Shown: one piece after another, positions 27,800-35,519 of the stretch | Numbering within the stretch: position 1 is the stretch's first letter | How the letters are laid out: the number at the start of each line of letters is the position of its first letter | NCBI GenBank assembly: GCA_023389575.1 | Contig: JAEWEG010000015.1 | Coordinates: forward strand, 1 to 64,000 | DNA: 64,000 nucleotides | Direction: 5' to 3' | Source of the DNA: Chloroflexota bacterium | Lineage (GTDB): Bacteria > Chloroflexota > Chloroflexia > Thermomicrobiales > UBA6265 | Position numbers and translations under genes: made by a program | Notes under the pieces: model-generated | Databases searched by the model: none | Told to the model about the DNA's origin: nothing | The model's input: the letters and a program-made list of their open reading frames with translations, nothing else

Positions 27800-28453
27800 C
27801 TAGTACAGGCTGGTCTTGTAGCGACCTTCGCGTTCGGCGGAGATCTCCTCGACCGATTCGGCCATGTCCAACTTCTGCTTGAGCACGGCTGGCATCTGGG
27901 GAACCGTGCCCTTCTCCGGCCAGGTGTCGGTATCCCAAAGCTTCGAGCGACGGAAGGCTCGGGCGCAGTGCATGTACACGGCGCTGGTGCGGACGACGAT
28001 GGCGAGCTGGGGTGGCTTGCCATTGATGGCCAGGCGTTCGGTGATGGCCTCGCTGGTGGTGAGCTGGGCGGTGCCGTTAACCCTCAGCGTTTCATCGTAG
28101 CCGGGAACCAGGAAGAGCAGGCCCACCTGCGGATTCGTGACGATGTTCCGCAGGGAATCGGCCCGCTTGTTGCCGGGCCGCTCGGCGATGATCAGGGTCC
28201 GATCGTCGACCACGGCGATGGATCCGGCGGGATCGCCGCGGGGGGAGACATCGCAGGTGCCGTCCTCGGCCGAGGTGGCGAGGAGGACGAACGGCGAGGC
28301 CTCGATGAAGGCTCGCTCCAGTTCGGAGATGGCGACCGATTCCTTGTCGATCGAGACGGAACGCGGGGTGCCGAGCAGGGTTTCGAGCTGGTCGAGATTC
28401 GTGATCGTATCACCGGCGATGGATGCGGGGTCGAACGTGGGTGTCGCGGTCAT
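27800..28453 (-). CDS. PPOX-fold flavin-binding protein, copy 3 (divergent)
   Basis: 217 residues. The same family as copies 1 and 2 but clearly diverged: FIEASPFVLLATSAEDGTCD, VSPRGDPAGSIAVVDD, AERPGNKRADSLRNIVTNPQ, GYDETLRVNGTAQLTT, VYMHCARAFRRSKLW. The cofactor-contact regions are conserved while the C-terminal third differs. It is convergent with copy 2 and lies 36 bases downstream of the amidohydrolase gene on the same strand, so those two may form an operon. The substrate is unknown. Confidence 0.78.
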   Translation of the reverse strand: MTATPTFDPASIAGDTITNLDQLETLLGTPRSVSIDKESVAISELERAFIEASPFVLLATSAEDGTCDVSPRGDPAGSIAVVDDRTLIIAERPGNKRADSLRNIVTNPQVGLLFLVPGYDETLRVNGTAQLTTSEAITERLAINGKPPQLAIVVRTSAVYMHCARAFRRSKLWDTDTWPEKGTVPQMPAVLKQKLDMAESVEEISAEREGRYKTSLY

Positions 28454-28489
28454 GTGGCTGTCCCCCTGGTAAATGCGCGATGGGCGATG

Positions 28490-29371
28490 TCAGTCTTCGG
28501 GCTCGGTGACGGGCGGCAACGAGTACCAATGAGAGGCGGTGTTACCGAAGATGGCGGCCTCAGTGGTTGCGTCGAGCAGGCCGAGGTTGGTGAGCGCCTC
28601 GACGGTGGTGTCCAGGGTCTTCTGGTACCCGGCGACGAGGGTGCAGACGGGCCAGTCGGACCCGAACATCAGCCGGTCGGGGCCGAAGATATCGAAGACC
28701 GTCTGGACGTATGGCTCGAGGTCGGCGGTGGACCAGGAGTCGGGGTTGACCTCGGTGACCATGCCGGAGAGTTTGCAGGCGACATGTTCGAGGCCAGCGA
28801 ACTCGTTCATCAGCGACGCCCACTCGTCGATTTCGCCGCTGGCGATATCGGGTTTGGCGATGTGGTCGACCACGAATTTGAGATGCGGGTAGTCGCGGGC
28901 GACGGTGATGGCGGAGGGGAGTTCGCGGGCGCGGACCAGCAGGTCATAGACGAGGCCGTGTTCGGCGATGGCTTCGAGGTTGGCCTGTACCTCCGGCTGA
29001 AGCAGCCAGTCGGGATCGCTTTCGTCGTGGACCTGGTGGCGGATGCCGACGAGGCATTCGCCGTGGGGTCCGGACTTGAGATCGCTGAGGATGTAGCCGG
29101 TTTGCTGGTCGGTGAGGTCGATCCAGCCCACGACGCCCGCGACGAAGTCGTTGGCGCCGGCGATGTCGAGGAATTCGCGAGTTTCCTCCACATCGCTGAC
29201 CGTTTGGACGAGGACGGTGGCGTCGATACCGGCGGCCTCGATGAGCGGCCGGAGATCGTCGGGGCCGTAGGGTTTGCGGAGCGCGTCCGGCATCCAGGGG
29301 TAGTCGCGGGTGGCGGGGTTCCAGAAGTGGTGGTGGCTGTCGATGCGCCGGTATGGGTAGGCAGTGGACAT
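28490..29371 (-). CDS. Amidohydrolase-2 family metal-dependent hydrolase (sugar-lactonase-like)
   Basis: 293 residues from ATG 29371, with GGGAGA upstream; a longer frame from 29428 lacks a ribosome site. A TIM-barrel amidohydrolase of the COG3618 type: RIDSHHHFWNPATRDYPWM at the N-terminus carries the metal-binding H-x-H, VVDHIAKPDI lies near 166, and the barrel-end Asp is in LMFGSDWPV near 236. Relatives include L-fuconolactonase and L-rhamnonolactonase, which hydrolyse sugar lactones, and decarboxylating members. The aldose epimerase gene about 2 kb away gives weak support for a sugar substrate. Followed by PPOX copy 3 on the same strand. Confidence 0.82.
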   Translation of the reverse strand: MSTAYPYRRIDSHHHFWNPATRDYPWMPDALRKPYGPDDLRPLIEAAGIDATVLVQTVSDVEETREFLDIAGANDFVAGVVGWIDLTDQQTGYILSDLKSGPHGECLVGIRHQVHDESDPDWLLQPEVQANLEAIAEHGLVYDLLVRARELPSAITVARDYPHLKFVVDHIAKPDIASGEIDEWASLMNEFAGLEHVACKLSGMVTEVNPDSWSTADLEPYVQTVFDIFGPDRLMFGSDWPVCTLVAGYQKTLDTTVEALTNLGLLDATTEAAIFGNTASHWYSLPPVTEPED

Positions 29372-29468
29372 GGCGGGTCTCCCGAGAGAGTGCGGCAAGT
29401 CAGGGTGTCGATTGTAGCCCGTGTGCATGTGCGTGGGGGTGGCTGAGGTGAGATTGTGAATTCGGCTT

Positions 29469-29492
29469 CATTAATCCATTAATCCATTAATT
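29469..29492. repeat. Three tandem 8-base repeats in an AT-rich island
   Basis: CATTAATC, CATTAATC and CATTAATT stand head to tail within the 794-base gene-free region 29372-30165. The local base composition is far more AT-rich than its surroundings. The array is too short for a CRISPR or iteron array and its role is unknown. Confidence 0.5.
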
Positions 29493-29581
29493 CCCCTTCG
29501 AAGGGCGAGTTTGCCCGGAATGACGGGGGTTTCGGGCCTCTGAATAAATGCGCCGCCTGGAATTAATGGTGAACGGGAAAA

Positions 29582-29649
29582 GGGCGGACAACAGCCGCCT
29601 GCGTAGTACATGGGATCGAGATGCGCGCCGATGGCGCGCAGGTCCGCCC
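29582..29649. repeat. Palindromic dispersed repeat R1
   Basis: The ends GGGCGGAC (29582-29589) and GTCCGCCC (29642-29649) are perfect inverted repeats. Inside them lies a second hairpin TGCGCGCC-GAT-GGCGCGCA (29622-29640). The sequence around ATGG-ATCGAG and the trailing GCCCGTAC resemble R2 and R3, so it looks like a member of a small MITE/REP-like family. Confidence 0.5.
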
Positions 29650-29661
29650 GTACGTTGGTGC

Positions 29662-29741
29662 GGGAAAGTCGGCGAATGGGCCGTTAGTCGCACGTGCCTA
29701 CTCAGTGAACGCATCGAAGCGGGGAAAGTCGGCCATTGGGC
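29662..29741. repeat. Two 20-base direct repeats 60 bases apart
   Basis: GGGAAAGTCGGCGAATGGGC (29662-29681) recurs with two changes at 29722-29741. They lie between repeats R1 and R2 in the same gene-free region. Open frames crossing here look spurious because they are built from the repeats. Confidence 0.45.
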
Positions 29742-29809
29742 GAGATTTCACAAGGGCGACACGCCGGTGAGGTAACGGACGACCGGCGCATGGTCGGCGG
29801 GGCGTGGGA

Positions 29810-29882
29810 GGGGCGACAGACTCCGGCTGCGCGGAGTATGGATCGAGGTATTGTCCGTCGCCGGAGCCGTTGCCCCGTACAT
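29810..29882. repeat. Palindromic dispersed repeat R2
   Basis: About 73 bases begin GGGGCGACAGACTCCGGC and end GCCGGAGCCGTTGCCCCGTA, forming an imperfect terminal inverted repeat of about 17 bases. It aligns with R3 at 45608-45680 across almost its full length. No coding frame is apparent. The remainder of 29372-30165 holds no gene. Confidence 0.55.
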
Positions 29883-30085
29883 TGGAAGGCGCGGCACACG
29901 AATGGATACCCGCGGCAGTCAGCGATGCGATGGGTTGGTGTGATATGCCGGTGGTGAGCGCGGGAGTGCCGGACAACCACACGCTCGCTTTGGGCTCGCT
30001 GGGATTGTCCCAACGAACGACCTCGGCATGAACAGCGGGCCGGTCTGGATGGAGTTGGGACGCATGGGTAAAGGATTGGGACGGA

Positions 30086-30113
30086 GGGACAACGCATTCT
30101 GGTGATTTGTCCC
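30086..30113 (+). promoter_or_regulatory. Inverted repeat upstream of the class A-like hydrolase
   Basis: GGGACAA (30086-30092) and TTGTCCC (30107-30113) form a perfect 7-bp dyad with a 14-base spacer, 52 bases before the hydrolase start. TACACT follows at once and could serve as a -10. It is a candidate operator. Confidence 0.3.
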
Positions 30114-30165
30114 TACACTCAGGAGGGAACCCGTTTCGGTCGTCCAACCGCAAGGACTTGCCATC

Positions 30166-31224
30166 ATGCCAGACCCATCATCACTTCGCCTGCACAGACG
30201 TCACGCGCTTGCCGGAGGCTCCGCGCTGGCGGCGGCCCTGACGTTCCGGGCCGGTTCGGCCCAGGGAACACCGGAAGCGACGCCAGCCGCGGTGGCTGGA
30301 CTGGAGGTCCCCGGTATCGAGGCGGCGCTCGCCGAAGGCGCGCCAGACTTCGCGTTGCTGGTCGGCGAAGTCATCGACGGCGAGGTTGTTCCCCTGCTCG
30401 ACGTGAACGCCGATCTGGTGTTGCCGATCGGGTCGTCGTTCAAGTTCTGGATTCTGGCCACGCTCGCCGAGCAGGTGGAGCAGGGCATCCTGAGCTGGGA
30501 ACAGGTCGTGGTGATCGAGGAGCCGTACAAGAGCGTGCCGGGCGGCGACCTGCGTTACGCGCTCGATGGCACCGAGTACACCCTGCGCTATCTGGCCGAG
30601 CGGATGATGCAGAAGAGCGATAACACCGCCACCGATCACATGCTGCACCTGGCCGGGCGCGAGAACGTGGAAACCATGATGGCGACCACCATCGGGATCG
30701 CCGATCCATCTCCGAACCTGCCACTGATTTCCACCCGCGAACTGGCGATGCTCAAATTCGCCTACCCCACCGACAAACTGGACGCCTACTACGCCGCCGA
30801 TATCGACGAGCAACGACGAATCCTGGCCGAGGAGATCGCCGCCATTCCGTACTCGGCGCTGGCGGATATCGACCAGACCGCGCCGCTGGAGATCGACCGG
30901 GTGGAGTGGTTCGCCAATCGCGATGACCTGGCCCGGACGATGGTCTGGCTGTGGGAGGCGTCCCAACGCGAGGGCCTGCTGCCGGTGAAGGAGATCATCG
31001 CCCTCGAGACCCAACTCGCGTTCGACGGCGAACTCTGGCCGTACGTAGGGTTCAAGGGCGGCTCGGAAATGGGCGTGCTGGCTGGGTCGTGGATCATGCA
31101 GCGGGCCGATGACCGCATGTTCGTCTTCACCATCGGGTTCCGCAACGAGACCGGAGAGGTGAACACTCCTGGCGCGGTCGCGGCGATGGAGATGGTTCGC
31201 GACGCGATGGCGACCATTCCGTAG
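30166..31224 (+). CDS. Exported class A beta-lactamase-like serine hydrolase
   Basis: 352 residues. A Tat-type leader (HRRHALAGGSALAAALTF) precedes an Ala/Thr/Pro-rich linker. All three class A motifs are visible: S90-S91-F92-K93 (nucleophile and base), S151-D152-N153, and KGG near 290. A glutamate-bearing omega loop is not obvious, so true beta-lactamase activity is uncertain. The family also contains carboxypeptidases and non-lactamase hydrolases. It is expected outside the membrane. It follows a long repeat-rich region and is transcribed alone. Confidence 0.82.
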   Translation: MPDPSSLRLHRRHALAGGSALAAALTFRAGSAQGTPEATPAAVAGLEVPGIEAALAEGAPDFALLVGEVIDGEVVPLLDVNADLVLPIGSSFKFWILATLAEQVEQGILSWEQVVVIEEPYKSVPGGDLRYALDGTEYTLRYLAERMMQKSDNTATDHMLHLAGRENVETMMATTIGIADPSPNLPLISTRELAMLKFAYPTDKLDAYYAADIDEQRRILAEEIAAIPYSALADIDQTAPLEIDRVEWFANRDDLARTMVWLWEASQREGLLPVKEIIALETQLAFDGELWPYVGFKGGSEMGVLAGSWIMQRADDRMFVFTIGFRNETGEVNTPGAVAAMEMVRDAMATIP

Positions 31225-31283
31225 TGATGTTCCGTTTGCCAAAGCGGCACCTTCGGCGCCGGAAAAACGACACCTATTCGTAG

Positions 31284-31339
31284 GGGCGGACCCCCGTTCA
31301 TGACGAACCCTTCCATACCCGCGCGGAGGGTGTCCGCCC
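31284..31339. repeat. CGTAGGGG-type palindromic repeat R4
   Basis: Starting just after CGTAG, the ends GGGCGGAC (31284-31291) and GTCCGCCC (31332-31339) are identical to the ends of R1, but the interior differs. It lies in the 355-base gap between the hydrolase and mutarotase genes, which contains no gene. Confidence 0.45.
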
Positions 31340-31502
31340 AGTCGTGACATGCGAGTCCATGCGGCCAAGGCGGTGCGATCGGGCGGAGGGAGTGTTCGCG
31401 TATCGCTGGGAAGGCCACGCGCCGGCGGGCCCCGCATGGGATAGGGAACTCGGATGCCGGCTGGGCCTTCCATACTGGTGCATGGAAAGGCGCGAAATGT
31501 AT

Positions 31503-31537
31503 GGATCCACGGCCCGCGCAAGCGGGGCTGTGGATCC
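31503..31537. terminator. Hairpin between convergent hydrolase and mutarotase genes
   Basis: GGATCCAC and GTGGATCC pair perfectly, and inner GCCC/GGGC pairs extend the stem. It lies 43 bases after the minus-strand mutarotase stop. No clear uridine run is present, so its role as a bidirectional terminator is only likely. Confidence 0.4.
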
Positions 31538-31579
31538 TCGCCGCCGCGTGTCCGCTCAGTTTGGAGCGCGCTGGTGTGA

Positions 31580-32659
31580 TCAGGTGATGCCGAACGAGTA
31601 GGTGGTGTGGGAGGTGAAGCCGGGTTCGCCGGGCAGGAGGACGGTGGAAGGGAAGTCCGGCTGGTTGGGCGAGTCGGGAAAGTGCTGGGTTTCGAGACAG
31701 AAGCCGGTGTTTCGCGGATAGGGTGAGCCCGAGGTTCCGGGGAAGTCTCCGGTGAGCTGGTTACCTGTGTAGAACTGCACGGCCGGTTCGCTGGTGCTGA
31801 CGTCCATCATCCGGCCGCTGCCGGGATCGATCACGCGGACGTTGTAGCTGGGGTCGAACCCGAGGTCGTCGCTGGAGTCGAGGACGAAGCAGTGGTCGTA
31901 GCCGCCGGCGATGGCGAGCTGGGCGTCGCCGGGCTGGGCGATCCGCTCTCCGATCAGGTGGGCTTCGGTGAAGTCGAACGGGGTACCGGCGACCGGGGCA
32001 AGTTCGCCGGTGGGGATGAGGGTGTCGTTCACCGGGAGATAGCGGCTGGCGCGAAGCTGGATGGCGTGGCGGAGGATGTCGCCACTTCCCTCCCCCGCCA
32101 GGTTGAAATAGCTGTGGTTGGAGAGATTGATGACGGTGGGCGCATCGGTCGTGGCGCTGTAGCCAATGTGCAGGGCATTGGCCTCCGCGTTGAGGTAATA
32201 GGACACCGATACGTCAAGGTTGCCGGGATAGCCTTCTTCGCCGTCGGGACTGGTGTAGCGAAGGGTGAGGACGGGTCCCGCCTCGGTGTCGCTGGCTTCG
32301 GCCTTCCAGATCTGGCGGTCGAAGCCCTTGAGGCCGCCGTGAAGCGAGTTCGGCCCGTTGTTTTGCGGCAGGGTGTAGGTCTTGCCATCGAGGGTGAACC
32401 GTCCATTGGCGATGCGGTTGGCGTAGCGACCGACGATCGCGCCGAAGTACGGGCTGTGCTGGCGGTAGGTTTCCAGGTCGGCGCAGCCGAGCGCGACGTT
32501 GGCGACTTGGCCATGGCGGTCGGGAACGTAGAGCGACTGGATGATGCCGCCGTAGGTGAGGATGGAAACGGACATGCCGTGGTCATTGGTGAGCGTGTAT
32601 CGCTCGACCGCCTGACCATCGATGTCGCCAAACGGCTCCCGGGTAATACCGCGTTGCAT
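31580..32659 (-). CDS. galM: Aldose 1-epimerase (galactose mutarotase), copy 1
   Basis: 359 residues from ATG 32659 (GGAAGG eight bases upstream; another ATG lies 15 bases earlier). The open frame continues to 33370, but that part is out-of-frame shadow of the next gene. Catalytic positions known for GalM are all visible: His in NSLHGG, the second His in LSNHSYFNLAG, Asp in YDHCFVL, and Glu in CLETQHFPDSPNQP. It interconverts alpha and beta anomers of galactose, glucose or related aldoses in the cytoplasm. A paralogue lies at 41285. The next gene upstream on the strand begins about 1 kb away and is unrelated in sequence. Confidence 0.92.
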   Translation of the reverse strand: MQRGITREPFGDIDGQAVERYTLTNDHGMSVSILTYGGIIQSLYVPDRHGQVANVALGCADLETYRQHSPYFGAIVGRYANRIANGRFTLDGKTYTLPQNNGPNSLHGGLKGFDRQIWKAEASDTEAGPVLTLRYTSPDGEEGYPGNLDVSVSYYLNAEANALHIGYSATTDAPTVINLSNHSYFNLAGEGSGDILRHAIQLRASRYLPVNDTLIPTGELAPVAGTPFDFTEAHLIGERIAQPGDAQLAIAGGYDHCFVLDSSDDLGFDPSYNVRVIDPGSGRMMDVSTSEPAVQFYTGNQLTGDFPGTSGSPYPRNTGFCLETQHFPDSPNQPDFPSTVLLPGEPGFTSHTTYSFGIT

Positions 32660-32759
32660 TGACCAGCCTTCCATGGGAGTTGCCCTCGAATCGTTGACCG
32701 GAAGTGTGGCCGACGCGCGCCTTCGGATCAACAGGGTGAGCGGCGGGTTCTGGCGGGGC

Positions 32760-33698
32760 TCACTGGCGGGCGGTGATCGTGGCGCACGAGGGGGCGGGCG
32801 CCACGTCGATCCGTTCGTGCCAGGCGGGGGCGATTTGCGGTGGATCGAAGGTGTTGTCCTCGACCGGCGGGAGGTCTTCGACGCTGTCGAACATCCAGTC
32901 GAGCCAGATGGTGTGCGGGCCTTCCCACGACCAGGGCTCGGTCCAGCCAATGTCCGAGGTGACACGAACCTGGTTGGCGGCGAGGTAGGCCCAGGGTGTG
33001 ATGTGGACGCCGTCCCAGTCGAACGATATCGCCCGCCAGTCGGGAACCACCATGCCGTCGGCGACGCCCCAAGGGGTTCCGGGGAAGTCCGGGTGGGTGG
33101 CGTGATAGCCGTTGGCTGGATAGCGGCGGACGAGGTCGTGCCAGTCCTGGGCGGAGTTGAGTTCGAGTACGCGGGCGGTGGGCCGGATCGCGACGCGGCG
33201 GATGTTGATTGGGAACTCCAGTTCCCAGTCGCCGGAGCCGGCGAGGACGTGGGCGAGTTCCGGCGAGAGATTGCCGTAGGCATTCGAGGTCGAAACCAGC
33301 GGGCGCGGCTCGTGGACGTAGCGCTCCATCGAGCTGGGCTTGCCGCGGGGCCGGAGTTCCCAGACTTCATGCTCGCAGATGAATCCGTCGTGCTGGGGAA
33401 GCCAGAGTTGATGTTCGCGGTCGATGGGACCCCACCACCAGGCGATTCCGGGATGGGAGACGAGGTCGACGGCTCGTTGGCGCAGTCGATCCCGGTGGGA
33501 CAGGGCGTGGGCGACGATCTGGTCGTGATCCCCGTTCCACGGGTTGATCTGGCCCACGGCGATCGCGATGGCGAAGAGTCCGAATTCAGGTCGCGCGAGG
33601 TCCGCTGGGTCGAGGCGGTGCTCCTCGGCCATCAAGAGGAGCACACAGCCGGCCGGGGAATCGAGGAGGGCTTCCGCGCGCTGTTCCGTGGTGTGCAT
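32760..33698 (-). CDS. Hypothetical protein, Trp-rich, unknown function
   Basis: 312 residues from ATG 33698 with GGAG eight bases upstream. I do not recognise a family. It is a soluble-looking protein without a signal peptide or membrane span, unusually rich in Trp and Pro, especially in the second half (DWRAISFDWDGVHITPWAY, then WTEPWSWEGPHTIWLDWMFD). The N-terminal 50 residues are helical (AEALLDSPAGCVLLLMAEEH). Codon usage and length support a real gene. It lies 100 bases upstream of galM copy 1 on the same strand, so co-transcription is possible. Confidence 0.6.
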   Translation of the reverse strand: MHTTEQRAEALLDSPAGCVLLLMAEEHRLDPADLARPEFGLFAIAIAVGQINPWNGDHDQIVAHALSHRDRLRQRAVDLVSHPGIAWWWGPIDREHQLWLPQHDGFICEHEVWELRPRGKPSSMERYVHEPRPLVSTSNAYGNLSPELAHVLAGSGDWELEFPINIRRVAIRPTARVLELNSAQDWHDLVRRYPANGYHATHPDFPGTPWGVADGMVVPDWRAISFDWDGVHITPWAYLAANQVRVTSDIGWTEPWSWEGPHTIWLDWMFDSVEDLPPVEDNTFDPPQIAPAWHERIDVAPAPSCATITARQ

Positions 33699-33866
33699 GG
33701 CGCAACTCCAGCGGTGTGGTGTTGGTGTCTGGAACGATCGTACCGCGGGTGCGCCACGGGCGGGTTGATGGCTGATGACGACACGGCGATGGGGTTGAGT
33801 GACGACGCGGCCACCATTCCCTGGTCAAACGGCCAACGCGGCGATACATGGTGATTGTGCCAGGAG

Positions 33867-33906
33867 TACAATTGTAGCAGCGAGTACTTGTGATATTCGT
33901 ACAAGT
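33867..33906 (+). promoter_or_regulatory. Paired dyads upstream of aspA
   Basis: TACAATTGTA (33867-33876) is a perfect 10-base palindrome. ACTTGT-9-ACAAGT (33886-33906) is a second dyad 9 bases further on. They lie 30-70 bases before the aspA start in a locally AT-rich stretch. Two sites for one dimeric regulator are possible. No consensus promoter boxes stand out. Confidence 0.4.
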
Positions 33907-33935
33907 TCAGATGTGTTCTCAGGAGAATTTCGGAC

Positions 33936-35408
33936 ATGTTCCAACACGATGAAGTGGCGGAGATGCTGGCGGCGTTGCCACAGACCCGTCGATACGATCT
34001 GAACCGGCGGCGGCACGAGCACGATTCGCTGGGCGAGCTTTCGGTGCCGGCCGATGCCTACTGGGGCGTGCACACGGGCAGGGCGCTGCGGAACTTCCCG
34101 ATCTCCGGCAAGCCGATCTCGATCTACCCCGACCTGATCACCGGGTACGCCTGCGTGAAGCAGGCGGCGGCGCGAGCCAACTCCGAAATCGGGGTGCTGG
34201 CCCAGGATAGGGCGGACTTGATCGACCGGGCCGCGGAGGAGATTCGCCATGGTGCGCTTCGCGATGAGTTCGTGGTGGACATCCTGCAAGGCGGGGCCGG
34301 AACCTCGACCAACATGAATGTCAACGAGGTGATCGCCAACCGGGGGCTGGAGCTGGGCGGCTTCCAGAAGGGCGAATACCAGCACCTCGACCCGCTGGAT
34401 GACGTGAATCGCAGCCAGAGCACGAACGACACCTACCCGACTGCCTTCAAGATCGGGCTGCGGCTGGCGGTGACGCGGTTGCTGGACGAATTGCAGCTGC
34501 TGGAGGACTCGTTCGCGGCGAAGGGGCGCGAGTTCGCCGGTATCCTGAAGGTGGGAAGGACGCAGTTGCAGGACGCGGTGCCGATGACGCTCGGCCAGGA
34601 GTTCAGCAGCTTCGCGACGACCCTGGAGGAAGACCATTCCGAGCTGGAGGCGCTGGTCCCCTACCTGATGGAGATCAACCTGGGGGCGACCGCGATCGGA
34701 ACCGGTATCGCCTCCGATCCGCGCTACGCGGAGGCGGCCCGAAAGCATCTTAGCGAGATCACCGGCTACGACCTGGTGACCGCCCGGAACCTGGTGGCGG
34801 CGACCAGCGACGTCGGCGTGTTCCTGAAGCTCTCCGGCGTGCTGAAGACGTCCGCGATGAAGCTCCTCAAGATCGCCAACGACCTGCGGCTGCTTTCCTC
34901 GGGCCCGCAGGCGGGGCTCGGCGAGATCTCGCTGCCGCCGGTGCAGGCCGGATCGAGCATCATGCCGGGCAAGGTGAACCCGGTGATTCCGGAGGCGGTG
35001 ACGCAGGTGGCGTTCTCGGTGGCCGGATCCGACCTGACGGTGACGATGGCGGCCCAGGCCGGCCAGTTGCAGCTCAATGCGTTCCAGCCAGTGGTGGCCC
35101 ACTCGCTGTTCCAGAGCCTGCAATGGATGACGACCGCGATGTCCACGCTACGGCTGCATTGCGTGGACGAGATCACAGCCAATGTCGATCGGCTGCAATC
35201 GATGGTGGCGAGTTCGGTGGGCGTGGTCACCGCGCTGGTTCCGATCATCGGGTACGACGCGGCGGCGATCCTGGCGAAGCAGGGCCTGGCGACCGGACGG
35301 CCGGTGGCCGACCTGGTGGTGGAGGCCGGGTTGATGACTCGCGAGGAAGTGGCGCTGGAACTCACGCCGGCGCGTCTGGCGCGAGAGGTGGTCGAGGTTC
35401 CTGCGTAG
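33936..35408 (+). CDS. aspA: Aspartate ammonia-lyase (aspartase)
   Basis: 490 residues with AGGAGA nine bases before ATG 33936. The fumarase/aspartase superfamily signature GSSIMPGKVNP is present at about 343-353. TSTNMNVNEVIANR (about 126-139) and NRSQSTNDTYPTAF (about 152-165) complete the three conserved active-site regions. It converts L-aspartate to fumarate and ammonia, feeding the TCA cycle. A class II fumarase or another family member cannot be fully excluded, but TSTNMN and the overall match favour aspartase. The N-terminal 25 residues form a short extension over the usual length of 468-478. Confidence 0.88.
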   Translation: MFQHDEVAEMLAALPQTRRYDLNRRRHEHDSLGELSVPADAYWGVHTGRALRNFPISGKPISIYPDLITGYACVKQAAARANSEIGVLAQDRADLIDRAAEEIRHGALRDEFVVDILQGGAGTSTNMNVNEVIANRGLELGGFQKGEYQHLDPLDDVNRSQSTNDTYPTAFKIGLRLAVTRLLDELQLLEDSFAAKGREFAGILKVGRTQLQDAVPMTLGQEFSSFATTLEEDHSELEALVPYLMEINLGATAIGTGIASDPRYAEAARKHLSEITGYDLVTARNLVAATSDVGVFLKLSGVLKTSAMKLLKIANDLRLLSSGPQAGLGEISLPPVQAGSSIMPGKVNPVIPEAVTQVAFSVAGSDLTVTMAAQAGQLQLNAFQPVVAHSLFQSLQWMTTAMSTLRLHCVDEITANVDRLQSMVASSVGVVTALVPIIGYDAAAILAKQGLATGRPVADLVVEAGLMTREEVALELTPARLAREVVEVPA

Positions 35409-35432
35409 CGCCGCTGGGTGGTGGAAGAGGCC

Positions 35433-35464
35433 TGGAAGGTTTCCGGAAGATTCGGGGCGTAAAC
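35433..35464 (+). promoter_or_regulatory. ECF-like promoter of cupredoxin-like gene 1
   Basis: TGGAAGGTTTCCGGAAGA (35433-35450) followed after 7 bases by CGTAAAC (35458-35464) resembles an ECF-sigma -35 (GGAAG) and -10. Near-identical boxes precede the paralogous gene at 41.1 kb and a gene-free stretch at 21.2 kb. It lies 55 bases upstream of the start codon. Confidence 0.5.
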
Positions 35465-35476
35465 CTGTACTCACGG

Positions 35477-35496
35477 GATCGCTGGTGTCAGCGATC
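35477..35496 (+). promoter_or_regulatory. Leader hairpin/operator of cupredoxin-like gene 1
   Basis: GATCGCTG-GTGT-CAGCGATC is a perfect 8-bp inverted repeat 23 bases before the start codon. A 20-base element with the same outer sequence sits 21 bases before the paralogue. If transcription starts just after the -10 box it would be a 5' hairpin near the transcript start, possibly a stability or translational control element. Confidence 0.5.
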
Positions 35497-35519
35497 AGAG
35501 AGTTCAGGAGATGTTACGG

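Noticed and set aside
27794..29446. 550-codon plus-strand frame across PPOX copy 3 and the amidohydrolase
   Set aside because: Gly/Val/Asp-rich shadow frame; both minus-strand genes have family motifs.
29469..29492. Short CRISPR or iteron array
   Set aside because: Only three 8-base units without spacers, no cas or rep genes nearby.
29548..29775. 75-codon open frame in the repeat-rich gap
   Set aside because: It is built from repeat R1 and the direct repeats, has no ribosome site and no protein-like pattern.
32660..33370. N-terminal extension of galM copy 1 by about 235 codons
   Set aside because: The extension reads through the next gene in another frame, is Ser/Pro/Thr/Arg-rich and lacks homology to the mutarotase fold. 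The ATG at 32659 has a ribosome site.
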